Source: Emiliania huxleyi CCMP1516
Lineage: Eukaryota > Haptophyta > Isochrysidales > Noelaerhabdaceae
Reading direction: 5' to 3'
Length of the DNA: 24,510 bases
NCBI RefSeq assembly: GCF_000372725.1
Contig: NW_005197141.1
Span: forward strand, 1-24,510
Positions 1 through 7,394 of the stretch are shown here, piece after piece. Each line of letters starts with the position of its first letter. Positions within the stretch are counted from its first letter, which is position 1. A model generated the notes under the pieces. It ran no database searches. It had not been told where the DNA came from and worked only from the letters and a program-made list of their open reading frames with translations. A program made the translations under genes and the position numbers.

Positions 1-906
1 GGTAATGAGGGTGTACTGAACGGCGCCCCCAAAGGCGGCCCCGTTGGCCGCCCCGCCCGCCATCATCAGCCGCATCAGCGGCGCGGCGACGAGGCGCAGC
101 GCCGCGGCGAGCGCGAGCCCCAGCGCGACGGCCGAGGTGAGGGAGGTGCCCACCACGCGCCGCATGCCGTCGGGGCGGCCCTCGGCGACGGTGCGCGCGC
201 CGAGTGCGGTGGTGGCGACGCCCAGCGCCGAGCAGAGGTACTCGAGGTGGTCGCACGCCTTGGTCGCCGGCCCGAGGGCGGCGAGCTGACTGGTGCTCGA
301 CGCGAGCCCCACGACCGACGTGTCGATGAGGGAGAGGAGGGGCGAGGAGAGCATCATGGCGAGGGTGGGGAGGGCAAACATGAGGATGCCCCGCAGCGTT
401 GGGACGGTGGCCGCTGCCTCCCCCGCCTCCTCCGCCTCGCTCTCGGCGGCGGGAGCGGGGCAAGGGAGGTAGGTCTCGGGCGCGGGCAGGCTGACGATCA
501 GCTCGGTGACGGGGGCGGTGGCGGCGTGGCCGTCCCGGAGGAGCGGGGACTCGGGCGCGGGCAGACTGACGATCAGCTCTTTGACGGAGCCCGCCTCGCC
601 GAACGGATCGTCGCCCGAGCTTGCGCCGAGCTGCTCTCCCCCGAGGAGCGAGAGCGACACGCTTCGTTCGGAGGACACCCCGACCGTGGCGTCGAGACGC
701 GCGCTGGTCGGAAGAGTGGAGGGGCTGGCGCAGTCGAAATCGGCGAGCGCGCCACCGCTGACCCCGCTGTTTTCACCCCCACCGCTTTGCACAACTTGTG
801 CACAACGTGAGCGCTGGAAGCGCGGCTGCGGACGCAAATGAGGTTGCGCCGAGCGGAGTGCCGCGGACGGCAGGCACAAGAGGGCGAACACGAGGGTGTG
901 CAGCAT
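1..906 (-). CDS. MATE-family multidrug/organic-anion transporter, EDS5/DTX-like, N-terminal part (partial)
   Basis: One open frame of 302 codons runs from an ATG at 906-904 to the left edge, so the C-terminal part is outside the window. Residues 1-17 (MLHTLVFALLCLPSAAL) look like a signal peptide, followed by about 150 residues of Ser/Pro/Gly/acidic low-complexity sequence. The conserved part starts near residue 170: TLRGILMFALPTLAMM, then SLIDTSVVGL and LAALGPATKACDHLEYL, which match the first helices of plastid MATE carriers of the EDS5/DTX group (SLIDT, LAALGP). MATE proteins are cation-coupled antiporters with 12 membrane helices; only about four are visible here. The substrate cannot be read. 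The long hydrophilic leader and signal peptide suggest targeting to a plastid envelope or another endomembrane; this is inference. The leader holds a 25-residue duplicated unit (separate entry). Confidence 0.8.
   Translation of the reverse strand, partial: MLHTLVFALLCLPSAALRSAQPHLRPQPRFQRSRCAQVVQSGGGENSGVSGGALADFDCASPSTLPTSARLDATVGVSSERSVSLSLLGGEQLGASSGDDPFGEAGSVKELIVSLPAPESPLLRDGHAATAPVTELIVSLPAPETYLPCPAPAAESEAEEAGEAAATVPTLRGILMFALPTLAMMLSSPLLSLIDTSVVGLASSTSQLAALGPATKACDHLEYLCSALGVATTALGARTVAEGRPDGMRRVVGTSLTSAVALGLALAAALRLVAAPLMRLMMAGGAANGAAFGGAVQYTLIT
475..579. repeat. Two copies of a 30-bp unit inside the MATE leader
   Basis: Positions 475-504 and 550-579 match at 29 of 30 bases, with a 75-bp period (25 codons). 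On the minus strand both encode ELIVSLPAPE, at residues 110-119 and 135-144 of the transporter. The frame is kept, so this is an in-frame segmental duplication in the hydrophilic N-terminal extension. Confidence 0.9.
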
Positions 907-1338
907 GGTTTCGGTATGTTCGGTTGTGATCAGAGTCGCCGTCGCCGGGGGAAAAGTTTGACCGACGCGCTTTCTAGAGACAAACCGGGACGGGACGCGA
1001 TGTGCGGTCCTGATAAGTCCTTATGGCCATTCGTATTTCTTTTTTAAAGATGGTTTGGTGTTTAGTCCTACATACACACATTAATTATAGTGTTTGTTCG
1101 CATGTGCGGCACAGGCACAGGGACTCGGAGACACACCCAAACACTGCCCACTCTGAATGTGACTGGACACGGGACTGCGGGGGGGCAGGGGTGGGCTGGC
1201 AGGGTTCTAGAATGCGAGCAGACACACCCCTCTTGCCGATGTCACGCCGTCGCCGTCTAACAGCCGTCGCCGAGCCGACCCGAGTTGGCCGAAACGATAA
1301 CAACGCGAGCACCCCGACTACTCCCTCGCGCCACCGAC
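907..1338. other. Divergent intergenic region between the MATE and EF-hand genes
   Basis: This 430-bp spacer separates two divergently transcribed genes and must hold both promoters. A lower-GC patch around 1020-1100 (TTTTTTAAAG, TTAATTATAG) stands out from the GC-rich surroundings. I see no clear TATA box at a convincing distance and no gene. Confidence 0.5.
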
Positions 1339-2157
1339 ATGTCGAGCAAAGCGCGGCCGTCGACGAGGCACGTCAGATCGCCCTTGGCTGTGAGGCGGCA
1401 GGCACCAAACGCAACCAAGCCGAGGTCGGCTCGCAACCCTTTGAAGGCGAGTTCAATGGCCCACTCCCAACGCAGGGCAATCGCAGATGCCAATGCTCAC
1501 GCTCCCTTGCCATCTCAGGCGAGGAAGGAGGTGCTCCTCCTCAAGCGTATCTTCGACGAGTTCGACCGCGACCGCGACGGCCGAGTCTCGCAGAGCGAGC
1601 TCGCGTCCGCCCTGAAGCGGTTCAGAGACCAGACGAGGCCGCGAGGCCAATCGTACAAGTCGCCGGCAGAGCAGTCGGCCGAGGGCATCGCTCTGTTGGC
1701 CTTTCAAGTGATGGACTCGGACCAGGACGGTGCGGTCTCTTTTGACGAGCTGCTGCGGTTGTGCTTGCCCGAGGCCAGCGAGCAGGACGTGCAACGGTGC
1801 CTCGCCCTCGTCGCTCCAAGGAAGAGCAATGGACCGCCAGAGGTGCCAGAGGTGGCAGGCGCTGAGATCTCTGCCCTCTTCGGCATTTATGACACGGACA
1901 GGTCCAACTCCATTTGCGTTGCCGAGCTCGAGGCAGCGGGCGCATGCGGCCTCGATCAGAGGGAGCTGCAGAACCTCGTGGAGGAGCACGACGTGGACGG
2001 CGACGGTGAGCTGAACCTATGCGAGTTTCATGACTTGATGGTCTCGACGGGCGTTTTCCAGGCAGAGCCAAAGGGCCTGTTCGAGTATGAGCGGGATCGC
2101 GAGCGGGAGAGGGCAGAGCTGCACAACAAGCGACAAATCTTCTTCCGGCAGCCGTGA
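1339..2157 (+). CDS. Calmodulin-like protein with four EF-hands
   Basis: This intronless frame gives 272 residues from the first in-frame ATG (1339); a second ATG at 1456 gives 233. It has four EF-hand loops: residues 76-87 (DRDRDGRVSQSE), 126-137 (DSDQDGAVSFDE), 185-196 (DTDRSNSICVAE) and 218-229 (DVDGDGELNLCE). Loops 1, 2 and 4 keep the acidic positions 1, 3, 5 and 12 and the glycine at 6. Loop 3 has Asn for that Gly and Ser at position 5, so its calcium binding is doubtful. The first 60 residues are basic and Ser/Ala-rich and could be an organelle presequence or a disordered tail. The C-terminus is a charged Arg/Glu stretch. It is probably a calcium sensor with no enzymatic domain; partners are unknown. 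It could also be a stand-alone relative of the EF-hand module of calcium-dependent kinases. Confidence 0.85.
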   Translation: MSSKARPSTRHVRSPLAVRRQAPNATKPRSARNPLKASSMAHSQRRAIADANAHAPLPSQARKEVLLLKRIFDEFDRDRDGRVSQSELASALKRFRDQTRPRGQSYKSPAEQSAEGIALLAFQVMDSDQDGAVSFDELLRLCLPEASEQDVQRCLALVAPRKSNGPPEVPEVAGAEISALFGIYDTDRSNSICVAELEAAGACGLDQRELQNLVEEHDVDGDGELNLCEFHDLMVSTGVFQAEPKGLFEYERDRERERAELHNKRQIFFRQP

Positions 2158-2687
2158 TCTCGCGCTCCCGCTCTGTTTCAATTCCTGTTCTTGTGGAAGG
2201 CAGCCGGAAAGGAGCCATGTAATGCAAAAGGCTATCGGCCATACCGACCCAGTTTGTGTAGTAGCAGCGCCCTCGAGACCTACATAGTTTTTCCACTGTG
2301 TCTCTATCCAGCTTCTCACTTCGTTGGCAGTCTCTCCGAAGAGATGACGAGTCTCTCCACCCACGGGCACACACTGACAGGAGGCGGCCGAGGCACTCGC
2401 CATGGGTGACAGGGGCGGTGGTAAGGTCTCCCACTGTGTGGGCTTCGCTAGAGGTGCGGCCTGCGCGTGTGCTCGCCCTTGAGGTCTTGGGGGGGAAGGG
2501 GAAGGGGCTGTGTGCTAGGCTGTGTGTCTGTGCATGTGTGTGTGAGTGTGTGTGCGTGTGTGTGCTGTGCGAGCCGCCCTGAACGACCACTATGGTGAGC
2601 GCGCCGCGAGCACCGAAGCGCCGCAAGCGGGATGCACGCTGTTTTCTTTTGTCATCGGCGCTACCCGGCAGGCATATATGTGTGTAT
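2158..2687. other. Spacer between the EF-hand and FKBP genes, with a TG microsatellite
   Basis: This 530-bp spacer should hold the EF-hand 3' UTR and the FKBP promoter. At about 2511-2571 there is an imperfect (TG)n tract. A TATATG run lies at 2674-2680 and 2684-2690, but it is too close to the chosen FKBP start to be that gene's TATA box. Open frames here on either strand look compositional and resemble no family I know. Confidence 0.5.
2511..2571. repeat. Imperfect TG/GTGT microsatellite
   Basis: About 60 bp of mostly alternating TG with scattered C or A interruptions. It is a simple-sequence repeat in a spacer and has no coding value. Confidence 0.85.
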
Positions 2688-3359
2688 ATGCTGCCGCCTC
2701 CTTTCCTCCTCCTCCTGTTCTGCTCCGCCGCCACCGCCCTCCGCGTCCCCTGCCTCTCGCGCCGCGAGCTGCTGCTCGGCGCCGGCGTTGGCCTGCCGCT
2801 CGCTGCGCCGCCGTCCGCAGCAGCAAAGATGCCGCTCTCCACCGATGAGCAGGACCGGCTCGATGCGCTGAGCAAGTTCTCTCGCGACACGCTGCCGAGC
2901 ACCACGCTACCGTCCGGCGTCGTCGTGCTCGACCTCTATCGGGGGAGCGGGCCGGAGCCGCGCGCGGGCGATCTTGTCTACGCGCACTTCAAGGTGTGGC
3001 CGAGGAACTTTCGGAGCGGCACGCCGGCGGACAGCTCCTTTCTCGACACGCGGCCCCACGAGTGGCGACTCGGCACGCCGGATGAGCGGATCCGCGCCGG
3101 CTTCGACGAGGGGATTGTCGGGATGCGCGAGGACGGTTGGCGACGGCTCATCGTCCCCGCCTCGCTCGCGTATGGCTCCGCCGGGCTGACTACGCAGCGA
3201 GGGGTCGCCCTCGTCGAGCCGGACGAGCCGGTCTTTGTCGACGTCATCCTGGTGGATGGCGGCTCTGGCCGCTGCGCCGAGATCCTGCGGCCAGCGGGTG
3301 TCAGCGAGGTGGGCGCCAGGAGGCTCAAGAGTATCTCCTGTGTGCGTGGCGCGCCCTGA
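2688..3359 (+). CDS. FKBP-type peptidyl-prolyl isomerase, predicted thylakoid lumen
   Basis: The 223-residue product starts at the ATG at 2688. An in-frame ATG at 2592 would add 32 basic residues in front of a clear signal peptide, so the later start is preferred. Residues 1-18 (MLPPPFLLLLFCSAATAL) form a signal peptide. A short linker follows, then SRRELLLGAGVGLPLA near 24-39, a twin-arginine thylakoid signal ending in an Ala-rich cleavage region. The FKBP domain spans about 90-192: GDLVYAHF, an R(I/F)RAGFDEGIVGMREDGWRR core, LIVPASLAYG and FVDVILVDG. These match lumenal FKBPs that catalyse cis-trans isomerisation of Xaa-Pro bonds during assembly of photosynthetic complexes. The layered N-terminus (ER, plastid, Tat to lumen) is what a secondary plastid requires. 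Some aromatic active-site residues of FKBP12 are replaced, as is common in lumenal members, so isomerase activity is uncertain. Confidence 0.85.
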   Translation: MLPPPFLLLLFCSAATALRVPCLSRRELLLGAGVGLPLAAPPSAAAKMPLSTDEQDRLDALSKFSRDTLPSTTLPSGVVVLDLYRGSGPEPRAGDLVYAHFKVWPRNFRSGTPADSSFLDTRPHEWRLGTPDERIRAGFDEGIVGMREDGWRRLIVPASLAYGSAGLTTQRGVALVEPDEPVFVDVILVDGGSGRCAEILRPAGVSEVGARRLKSISCVRGAP

Positions 3360-3707
3360 GACAGTGCGAGTCGCCAGTCGGGACAGGGGGAGTCGGCACG
3401 CATATCCTAGGCGGACTAGCCGCGTAGCTATACAGGTGTGAGGAGAGGAGCTTTTATAGCCATGGCGGGTACTAAGTGCCGTGTCGGGGTCCTGGCTTGA
3501 CACACGGACTGCGTCATCCACAGTACACCCGCGCCGACGGCCGACCGCCGACCGCCGTCGCCGTCGAGCGTCGTGCGTTGAGGTAGTAGCTAGTACACGC
3601 ACCGCAACGCACACCACAGAGTGTGCTCAGTGGCACTGCGTCGAGTCGCAACAGAGTGGGGAGAACAATGAATCAATCATTGAATGATTGCCTGCAGGCC
3701 CCCACTG
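3360..3707. other. Convergent 3' spacer between the FKBP and kinase genes
   Basis: The FKBP gene (plus) and the kinase gene (minus) end towards each other here. The spacer holds both 3' ends. I see no gene. The only marked structure is the short palindrome at 3674-3690. Confidence 0.5.
3674..3690. repeat. 17-bp perfect palindrome next to the kinase stop codon
   Basis: CAATCATT and AATGATTG flank a single G, giving 8-bp arms. It lies 18 bp beyond the stop codon of the minus-strand kinase gene. It could mark a 3'-end or short-hairpin site, but an AT-rich palindrome this short can also arise by chance. Confidence 0.6.
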
Positions 3708-4751
3708 CTATCGCAGCCCGCTCGCCTCCTGCCCGGCCTCCAGAGCCGCCAGGCAAGTCGCGTAGTCGACGGCGCCGAGCACCCGAGACGCGCGAACGAC
3801 CTCCGCGTGCAGGGCGCGCAGCGCCGCGGCGGCGGCTGGGCACTCGACGCCGTCCGTCAGCGCCGCGACCGCGCCAACCCCCTCGACCAGCAGCTCCCGC
3901 TTTGCGGACGCCACGGCGTCGGCATCCTCGCCCTGCCACGGCAAGCTGCCCGCCGCCAGGTAGGCGAGGGTGTACAGCAAGCTCTCGACGTCGTCGGAGG
4001 GGCGCGTCGCGCGGCTCTCGTCGGCCGCCAGGCTCGCAAAGAGCAGCGAGCCGGCGGGGCCGGCGGCCGGCGGCGGCGCCTCCCTCCCGGCGGCTCCACC
4101 GTCGGCGGCACTGGCCGGCTCGCGTGTGCAGGATCCAAAGTCTATTAGGTGCAACTCGCTCGCCGGGTGCAGCTCCGCCGCGCCCGCGGAGAGCAGCACG
4201 TTGGACGGCTTCACGTCGTTGTGCACAAAGCCCGCGGCGTGCAGTCGGCGCAGCAGGCCGAGCAGGCAGCCGCCGACGTGCCGGAGGAGCTCCCCTGTGA
4301 GCGGTCCGCTCTCGCCCCGCCTCCGCAGGTCGTCGAGCGACGGGCCGAGCAGCGTCAGGAGGAGGGCGCCGCCGGGCGTGCCCTCTCCCTCGGCCTCGTG
4401 GTAAAGCAGCCTGGGGAAGCCCGGCACGCCCGACATCGCGGAGAGCACCTCGGCCTCGCGGGCAATCGCGCCGACCTTGAGCCCAATTTTGACGGCCACA
4501 GGCTCCGTGTGGCCGGGGAGGTGGCCCCGCCGCACCTCGCTCTGCGTCCCCAGCCCGACGCGAGGCCCGATGTCCAGCTCGTCGATGGCAGAGGCTGTAG
4601 CTGTGCGGAAGGCGGTGCCAGCCTCGTCGAACGTGAAGGTGCCGCCCCAACTGAAGCCTGCGGGCGCGGGCACGTCCAGCAGCAGCGGCCTCGGGTGCAG
4701 CGCCGTGCTCACGGCGGCGGCGCGGCCGGTGGTAACGAGAGCCGCGAGCAT
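3708..4751 (-). CDS. Casein kinase 1 (CK1/VRK)-like protein kinase
   Basis: An intronless 347-residue protein. Kinase landmarks in order: Gly-rich loop GLGTQSEV (66-73), VAVK with the ATP-binding Lys88, REAE of helix C (98-101), catalytic loop HNDVKPSNVLL (177-187), LIDFGS (202-207), and the CK1 signature region FASLAADESRATRPSDDVESLLY followed by GSLPWQG (238-274). The FAS...DD(V/L)ESL...GSLPWQG pattern marks the CK1 group rather than other kinases. CK1 normally has HRD; here it is HND, with the catalytic Asp kept. The first 60 residues precede the kinase fold and are hydrophobic and Ala-rich, perhaps a signal or transit peptide. An Ala/Gly-rich insert (about 211-233) lies between DFG and the CK1 signature. 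The protein ends soon after the kinase domain, without the long tail of many CK1 enzymes. Activity is likely because Lys, Asp and DFG are present. The substrate is unknown. Confidence 0.87.
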   Translation of the reverse strand: MLAALVTTGRAAAVSTALHPRPLLLDVPAPAGFSWGGTFTFDEAGTAFRTATASAIDELDIGPRVGLGTQSEVRRGHLPGHTEPVAVKIGLKVGAIAREAEVLSAMSGVPGFPRLLYHEAEGEGTPGGALLLTLLGPSLDDLRRRGESGPLTGELLRHVGGCLLGLLRRLHAAGFVHNDVKPSNVLLSAGAAELHPASELHLIDFGSCTREPASAADGGAAGREAPPPAAGPAGSLLFASLAADESRATRPSDDVESLLYTLAYLAAGSLPWQGEDADAVASAKRELLVEGVGAVAALTDGVECPAAAAALRALHAEVVRASRVLGAVDYATCLAALEAGQEASGLR

Positions 4752-4837
4752 GTACAGTGGCGCGAAGCAGTCGGTCTGCTCGAGTTTCTTTTTGCATGTA
4801 ATTCTTTGCCTTCGGGGCGTTCTTGATCAAATCAGTG

Positions 4838-4958
4838 GGAAAAGAAAGAAAGAAAGAAAACAGAGAGCCCCAAGGGAGGAATGGGAGGACGGCACCACCA
4901 CACAGGGATTTTAGGAGAGGAGTGTGGTGCTAGCCCCTTGGTGCTTGGTTGGGCGTCT
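4838..4958 (+). repeat. Dispersed repeat family A, copy 1
   Basis: It opens with an (AAAG)n run, then ACAGAG, a CCCAAGGGAGGRATGGG-like block, GGACGGCACC, CACCACACAGGGATTTT and a GGAGTGTGGTGCTAGCC end. It matches the copy at 7078-7200 almost throughout, with small indels. It lies upstream of the minus-strand kinase gene. Confidence 0.8.
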
Positions 4959-4961
4959 GTT

Positions 4962-4992
4962 GGGAGAGAGAGATTTTTAGCAATACCAAACA
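4962..4992 (+). repeat. GAGATTTTTAGCAATACC repeat, copy 1
   Basis: A 27-bp stretch, GAGAGAGATTTTTAGCAA followed by TACCAAACA, is identical to the one at 16493-16519. A third, shorter version is at 16433-16450. This copy directly follows the end of repeat-A copy 1. Confidence 0.85.
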
Positions 4993-5750
4993 ACTCTAAC
5001 ACTCACACGTCATTTGTTGTTCTGTTGGCCTGCACAAGCTTCTTTGTGTTGTAAAGCAGGCAAGCTTTTCCGGCAAACAAAAAGGAAAACAGAGGGTTCC
5101 CAGCACTTTGCGTTTCCGGAAATTTCCAGGGAAAACACAGAGGGTGTTTGGTGCTCCATTCTGGAAACTCGCGAGTTTCCCTGAGTCTGAGAGCTGGTCT
5201 GGGGCAAAATCTGAGGCAAAATTGAGGAAATCGGCACGATACCCAGGCGGTCGCAGGGTATTTTCCAAGGCTCACGCGCTGGCCGCGACCGCGACCGCTC
5301 GAGCCCGAACTGCCCGTCAGACATGTCGGAATTGTCGGAGAATAGCGACTAGCACACCTCTGAGTCCCAAGATGTCCCAGAAACCCGAGGTGCGAGGAGT
5401 CACACAGTCCACCTGTGTCCTGTGTGATGCACGCCCTGCGTGCGAGCGGGGCGGGGTGCGCACTGTCCCTCTGTGTTCGTGTGCGTCGCCCATCTCTCCC
5501 TGGAGATGACTGCTCTATTTATTTATTAGGGTATTTTCCAGGTTTACCCGGGGTTTTCCAGGTATACCCGCAAAATACCCGGTAACTTGCCGATTTGGCT
5601 GATTTTGGGCCCAAACCAGCCTCAGTGCTCAGACTCGGCTCAGAGCCCGGAAAATTTGATGATTTCCCCGGGAAAATAGAAGGGAGAGAAAAAGGGAAAA
5701 AGAGACGGGGTGCGAGAGGAAAAGCTTGTTCAGCCTAAGCGCGTCTGCCC

Positions 5751-5768
5751 CTTCCTATCTCACTTCGC
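5751..5768 (+). repeat. 18-bp direct repeat, left copy
   Basis: CTTCCTATCTCACTTCGC occurs here and again at 7202-7219, in the same orientation and about 1450 bp apart. Flanking bases (a GTCYGCC-like sequence before, CAGTC after) are also similar. The pair brackets the TGTAGAG inverted repeat. Confidence 0.8.
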
Positions 5769-5770
5769 CA

Positions 5771-6375
5771 GTCCCTCGCGATTCTCGCTGAGGGAGGGTG
5801 TAGAGGATGTAGGGTGTAGTCCCTCGCGATTCTCGCTGAGAGAGGGTGTAGAGGTAGAGTGTAGAGCGCTGTAGAGATGTAGAGATGTAGAGCGCTCTGG
5901 AGCGCTGTAGAGCTGTAGAGCTCTACATCCGCCGCGTGACGATGCGGGTGCGTTGTAGAGCGATGTAGAGGCCCTCTACAGCATGAAATCTCTGCAACAA
6001 ACTCTACATCATAAGGCACCGGCGCGACGCATGGCAGGCTGGTCATGACGCAGTTATAGGGTGTTGTGTGCCGTCAGAGGGACTCTCTGTGTGTCAGTGA
6101 TAATCAGAGCTCCAGTAAGCTCGGAGACACCCCATTAGTGCGACTCGACCTCTTTGAGTCACTGGACACTGCCTTCCCGGCGGGTTGGCTGTAGAGCCTC
6201 TACAACAAACTCTACAGCAAAATCGCGCTCTACATCGCTCTACATCGGACTCACATCGTCCCGCGCCGGATGTAGAGCTCTACAGCTCTACAGCGCTCCA
6301 GAGTGCTCTACATCTCTACAGCTCTACAGCGCTCTACACTCTACATCCTCTACACCCTCGCCTCAGGATTCTCGC
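5771..6375. repeat. Long inverted repeat built of TGTAGAG units (fold-back element)
   Basis: The left arm (about 5771-5990) is rich in TGTAGAG on the plus strand. The right arm (about 6187-6375) is rich in its complement, CTCTACA. The arms align over roughly 180 bp, including non-repetitive words such as CTCTGGAGCGCTGTAGAG and GAGCTCTACATCC, so they are true inverted copies and not just similar simple sequence. The left arm begins with two tandem 48-bp units (5771-5818, 5819-5864) starting GTCCCTCGCGATTCTCGCTG. The arms are separated by about 200 bp of unrelated sequence. The RNA could form a very long hairpin. Confidence 0.85.
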
Positions 6376-6528
6376 TGCAGCCTTCATGCCACCTCGCGGT
6401 CGTCCCACTCTCGTCGTTCTCTCAAAGTCTCTCTCCTGTCGCTTCCTCCTCTGTCGCGTCGCTCCCCTCTCTCTGCGTCGTGCTGCGACGACGACGACGC
6501 CAGAGAGAAGAATTTAAACAATCCAACT

Positions 6529-6600
6529 CAGAGAGAAGAAAGAAAGAAAGAAAAAAACAGAGAAGCCCCACCAGGGAATGGGGGAGAGGAGGACAGGGTC
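6529..6600 (+). repeat. Dispersed repeat family A, truncated copy 2
   Basis: An (AAAG)n run is followed by ACAGAGAAGCCCCACCAGGG and a GGGAGAGGAGGACAGGG segment. It resembles the 5' half of the copies at 4838 and 7078 but diverges before the CCACCACACAG block. Confidence 0.65.
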
Positions 6601-6983
6601 CCCACCTGCACTTGGAGCACTTGGAGTGCAGTCAGTAACCTCACATCCAGGGCCGGGGAGCTGAGAAGCGCACCCAGCGGGCCGGATGATCGGTACTGCA
6701 CGAGCAGGATTTTGGAAGGACGATCAGTGGCACAGGTGGGGCTCTCCTGCGCCTGACAAGGGACACGACAGGCTCGCAGCGCGGTCGGTGCACGGTGGAC
6801 TCCCAACTCCACTGGCGGCGGTCTATCTCAGTCTACCGACCTGCCTCCAGCTTCTCACTGGCAGTCTCTCGCTGCCACCGGCACACTGACACAGGGGTGG
6901 CAGGGGCGGCGGCCGGAGTCTCCCACACGCAGAGAGAGAAAAAAATTATGTCTTTTGAGTCTGGCGCCGCCCAGACATGAGAG

Positions 6984-7001
6984 AATAAATAAATAAATAA
7001 A
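6984..7001. repeat. (AAAT)n tract
   Basis: Four or five AATA units in a row. It could act as a poly(A)-signal-like sequence but no gene ends here, so I treat it as simple sequence. Confidence 0.8.
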
Positions 7002-7077
7002 ACGGACATCCCAAGCTAGGGCTGGGTCGAGGACAGACACGTCCCCACCTTTGCAGGATTTTGCAGACATGAGAGGA

Positions 7078-7200
7078 AAAAGAAAGAAAGAAAACAGAGA
7101 ACCCAAGGGAGGGATGGGGAGAACGGCACGCCGCCACCACACAGGGATTTTAAGGAGAGGGGTGTGGTGCGCTAGCCGTCGCCCACTCTTGGGCGTCCGC
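7078..7200 (+). repeat. Dispersed repeat family A, copy 3
   Basis: It has the same order of blocks as copy 1: (AAAG)n, ACAGAGAACCCAAGGGAGGG, ATGGGGAGAACGGCACGCC, GCCACCACACAGGGATTTT and a GTGTGGTGCGCTAGCC end. Together with copy 1 it defines a unit of roughly 120 bp. It ends just upstream of the FAS1 gene and the second copy of the 18-bp direct repeat. Confidence 0.8.
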
Positions 7201-7201
7201 C

Positions 7202-7219
7202 TCTTCCTATCTCACTTCG
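7202..7219 (+). repeat. 18-bp direct repeat, right copy
   Basis: An exact match to 5751-5768 (CTTCCTATCTCACTTCGC). It lies about 175 bp upstream of the FAS1 start codon. Confidence 0.8.
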
Positions 7220-7394
7220 CAGTCATGAGAGAAGAAGAGAAAATCATGCGCGCGAATTCTCTCTGCGCTTCGAACGAAATCTAAGGTGCGATGCTGCTCG
7301 CTGCAGCTCGCTGCTCCTCCGTCGCTCCCGCGGTGACTGCTGGGATCAAATCTCACCACACGTACTGCCCTTCGCCCACAGGTTTCTGTCACCA

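Larger units (their letters stand above)
4752..7394. other. 2.6-kb repeat-rich spacer between the kinase and FAS1 genes
   Basis: I find no convincing protein gene here. Short open frames at 4996-5324 (minus) and 6154-6756 (plus) resemble nothing I know and lie in repetitive sequence. The segment holds three copies of dispersed repeat A, one copy of the GAGATTTTTAGCAATACC repeat, several GGTATTTTCC/GGTATACCCG-type short repeats (5257-5275, 5528-5585), the long TGTAGAG inverted repeat, an (AAAT)n tract at 6984-7001, and an 18-bp unit repeated at 5751 and 7202. Base composition is more AT-rich than in the flanking genes. It is most likely an accumulation of non-autonomous mobile elements. Confidence 0.7.

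Noticed and set aside
1622..2905. Antisense open frame of 427 codons across the EF-hand gene and spacer
   Set aside because: It runs through the TG microsatellite and opposite a clear EF-hand gene, with a His/Thr simple-sequence stretch and no domain.
4996..5324. Three overlapping minus-strand open frames of 90-104 codons
   Set aside because: They overlap in different frames, sit in repeat-rich sequence and resemble no protein I know.
5771..6375. CRISPR-like array in the TGTAGAG region
   Set aside because: Units are short, irregular, lack unique spacers and occur in inverted orientation in a eukaryotic context.
7291..7381. Possible first exon and 49-nt intron of the FAS1 gene
   Set aside because: The ATG at 7291 with the GTGACT donor and CCCACAG acceptor leaves the FAS1 frame off by one base, and other donors give an implausibly short intron.
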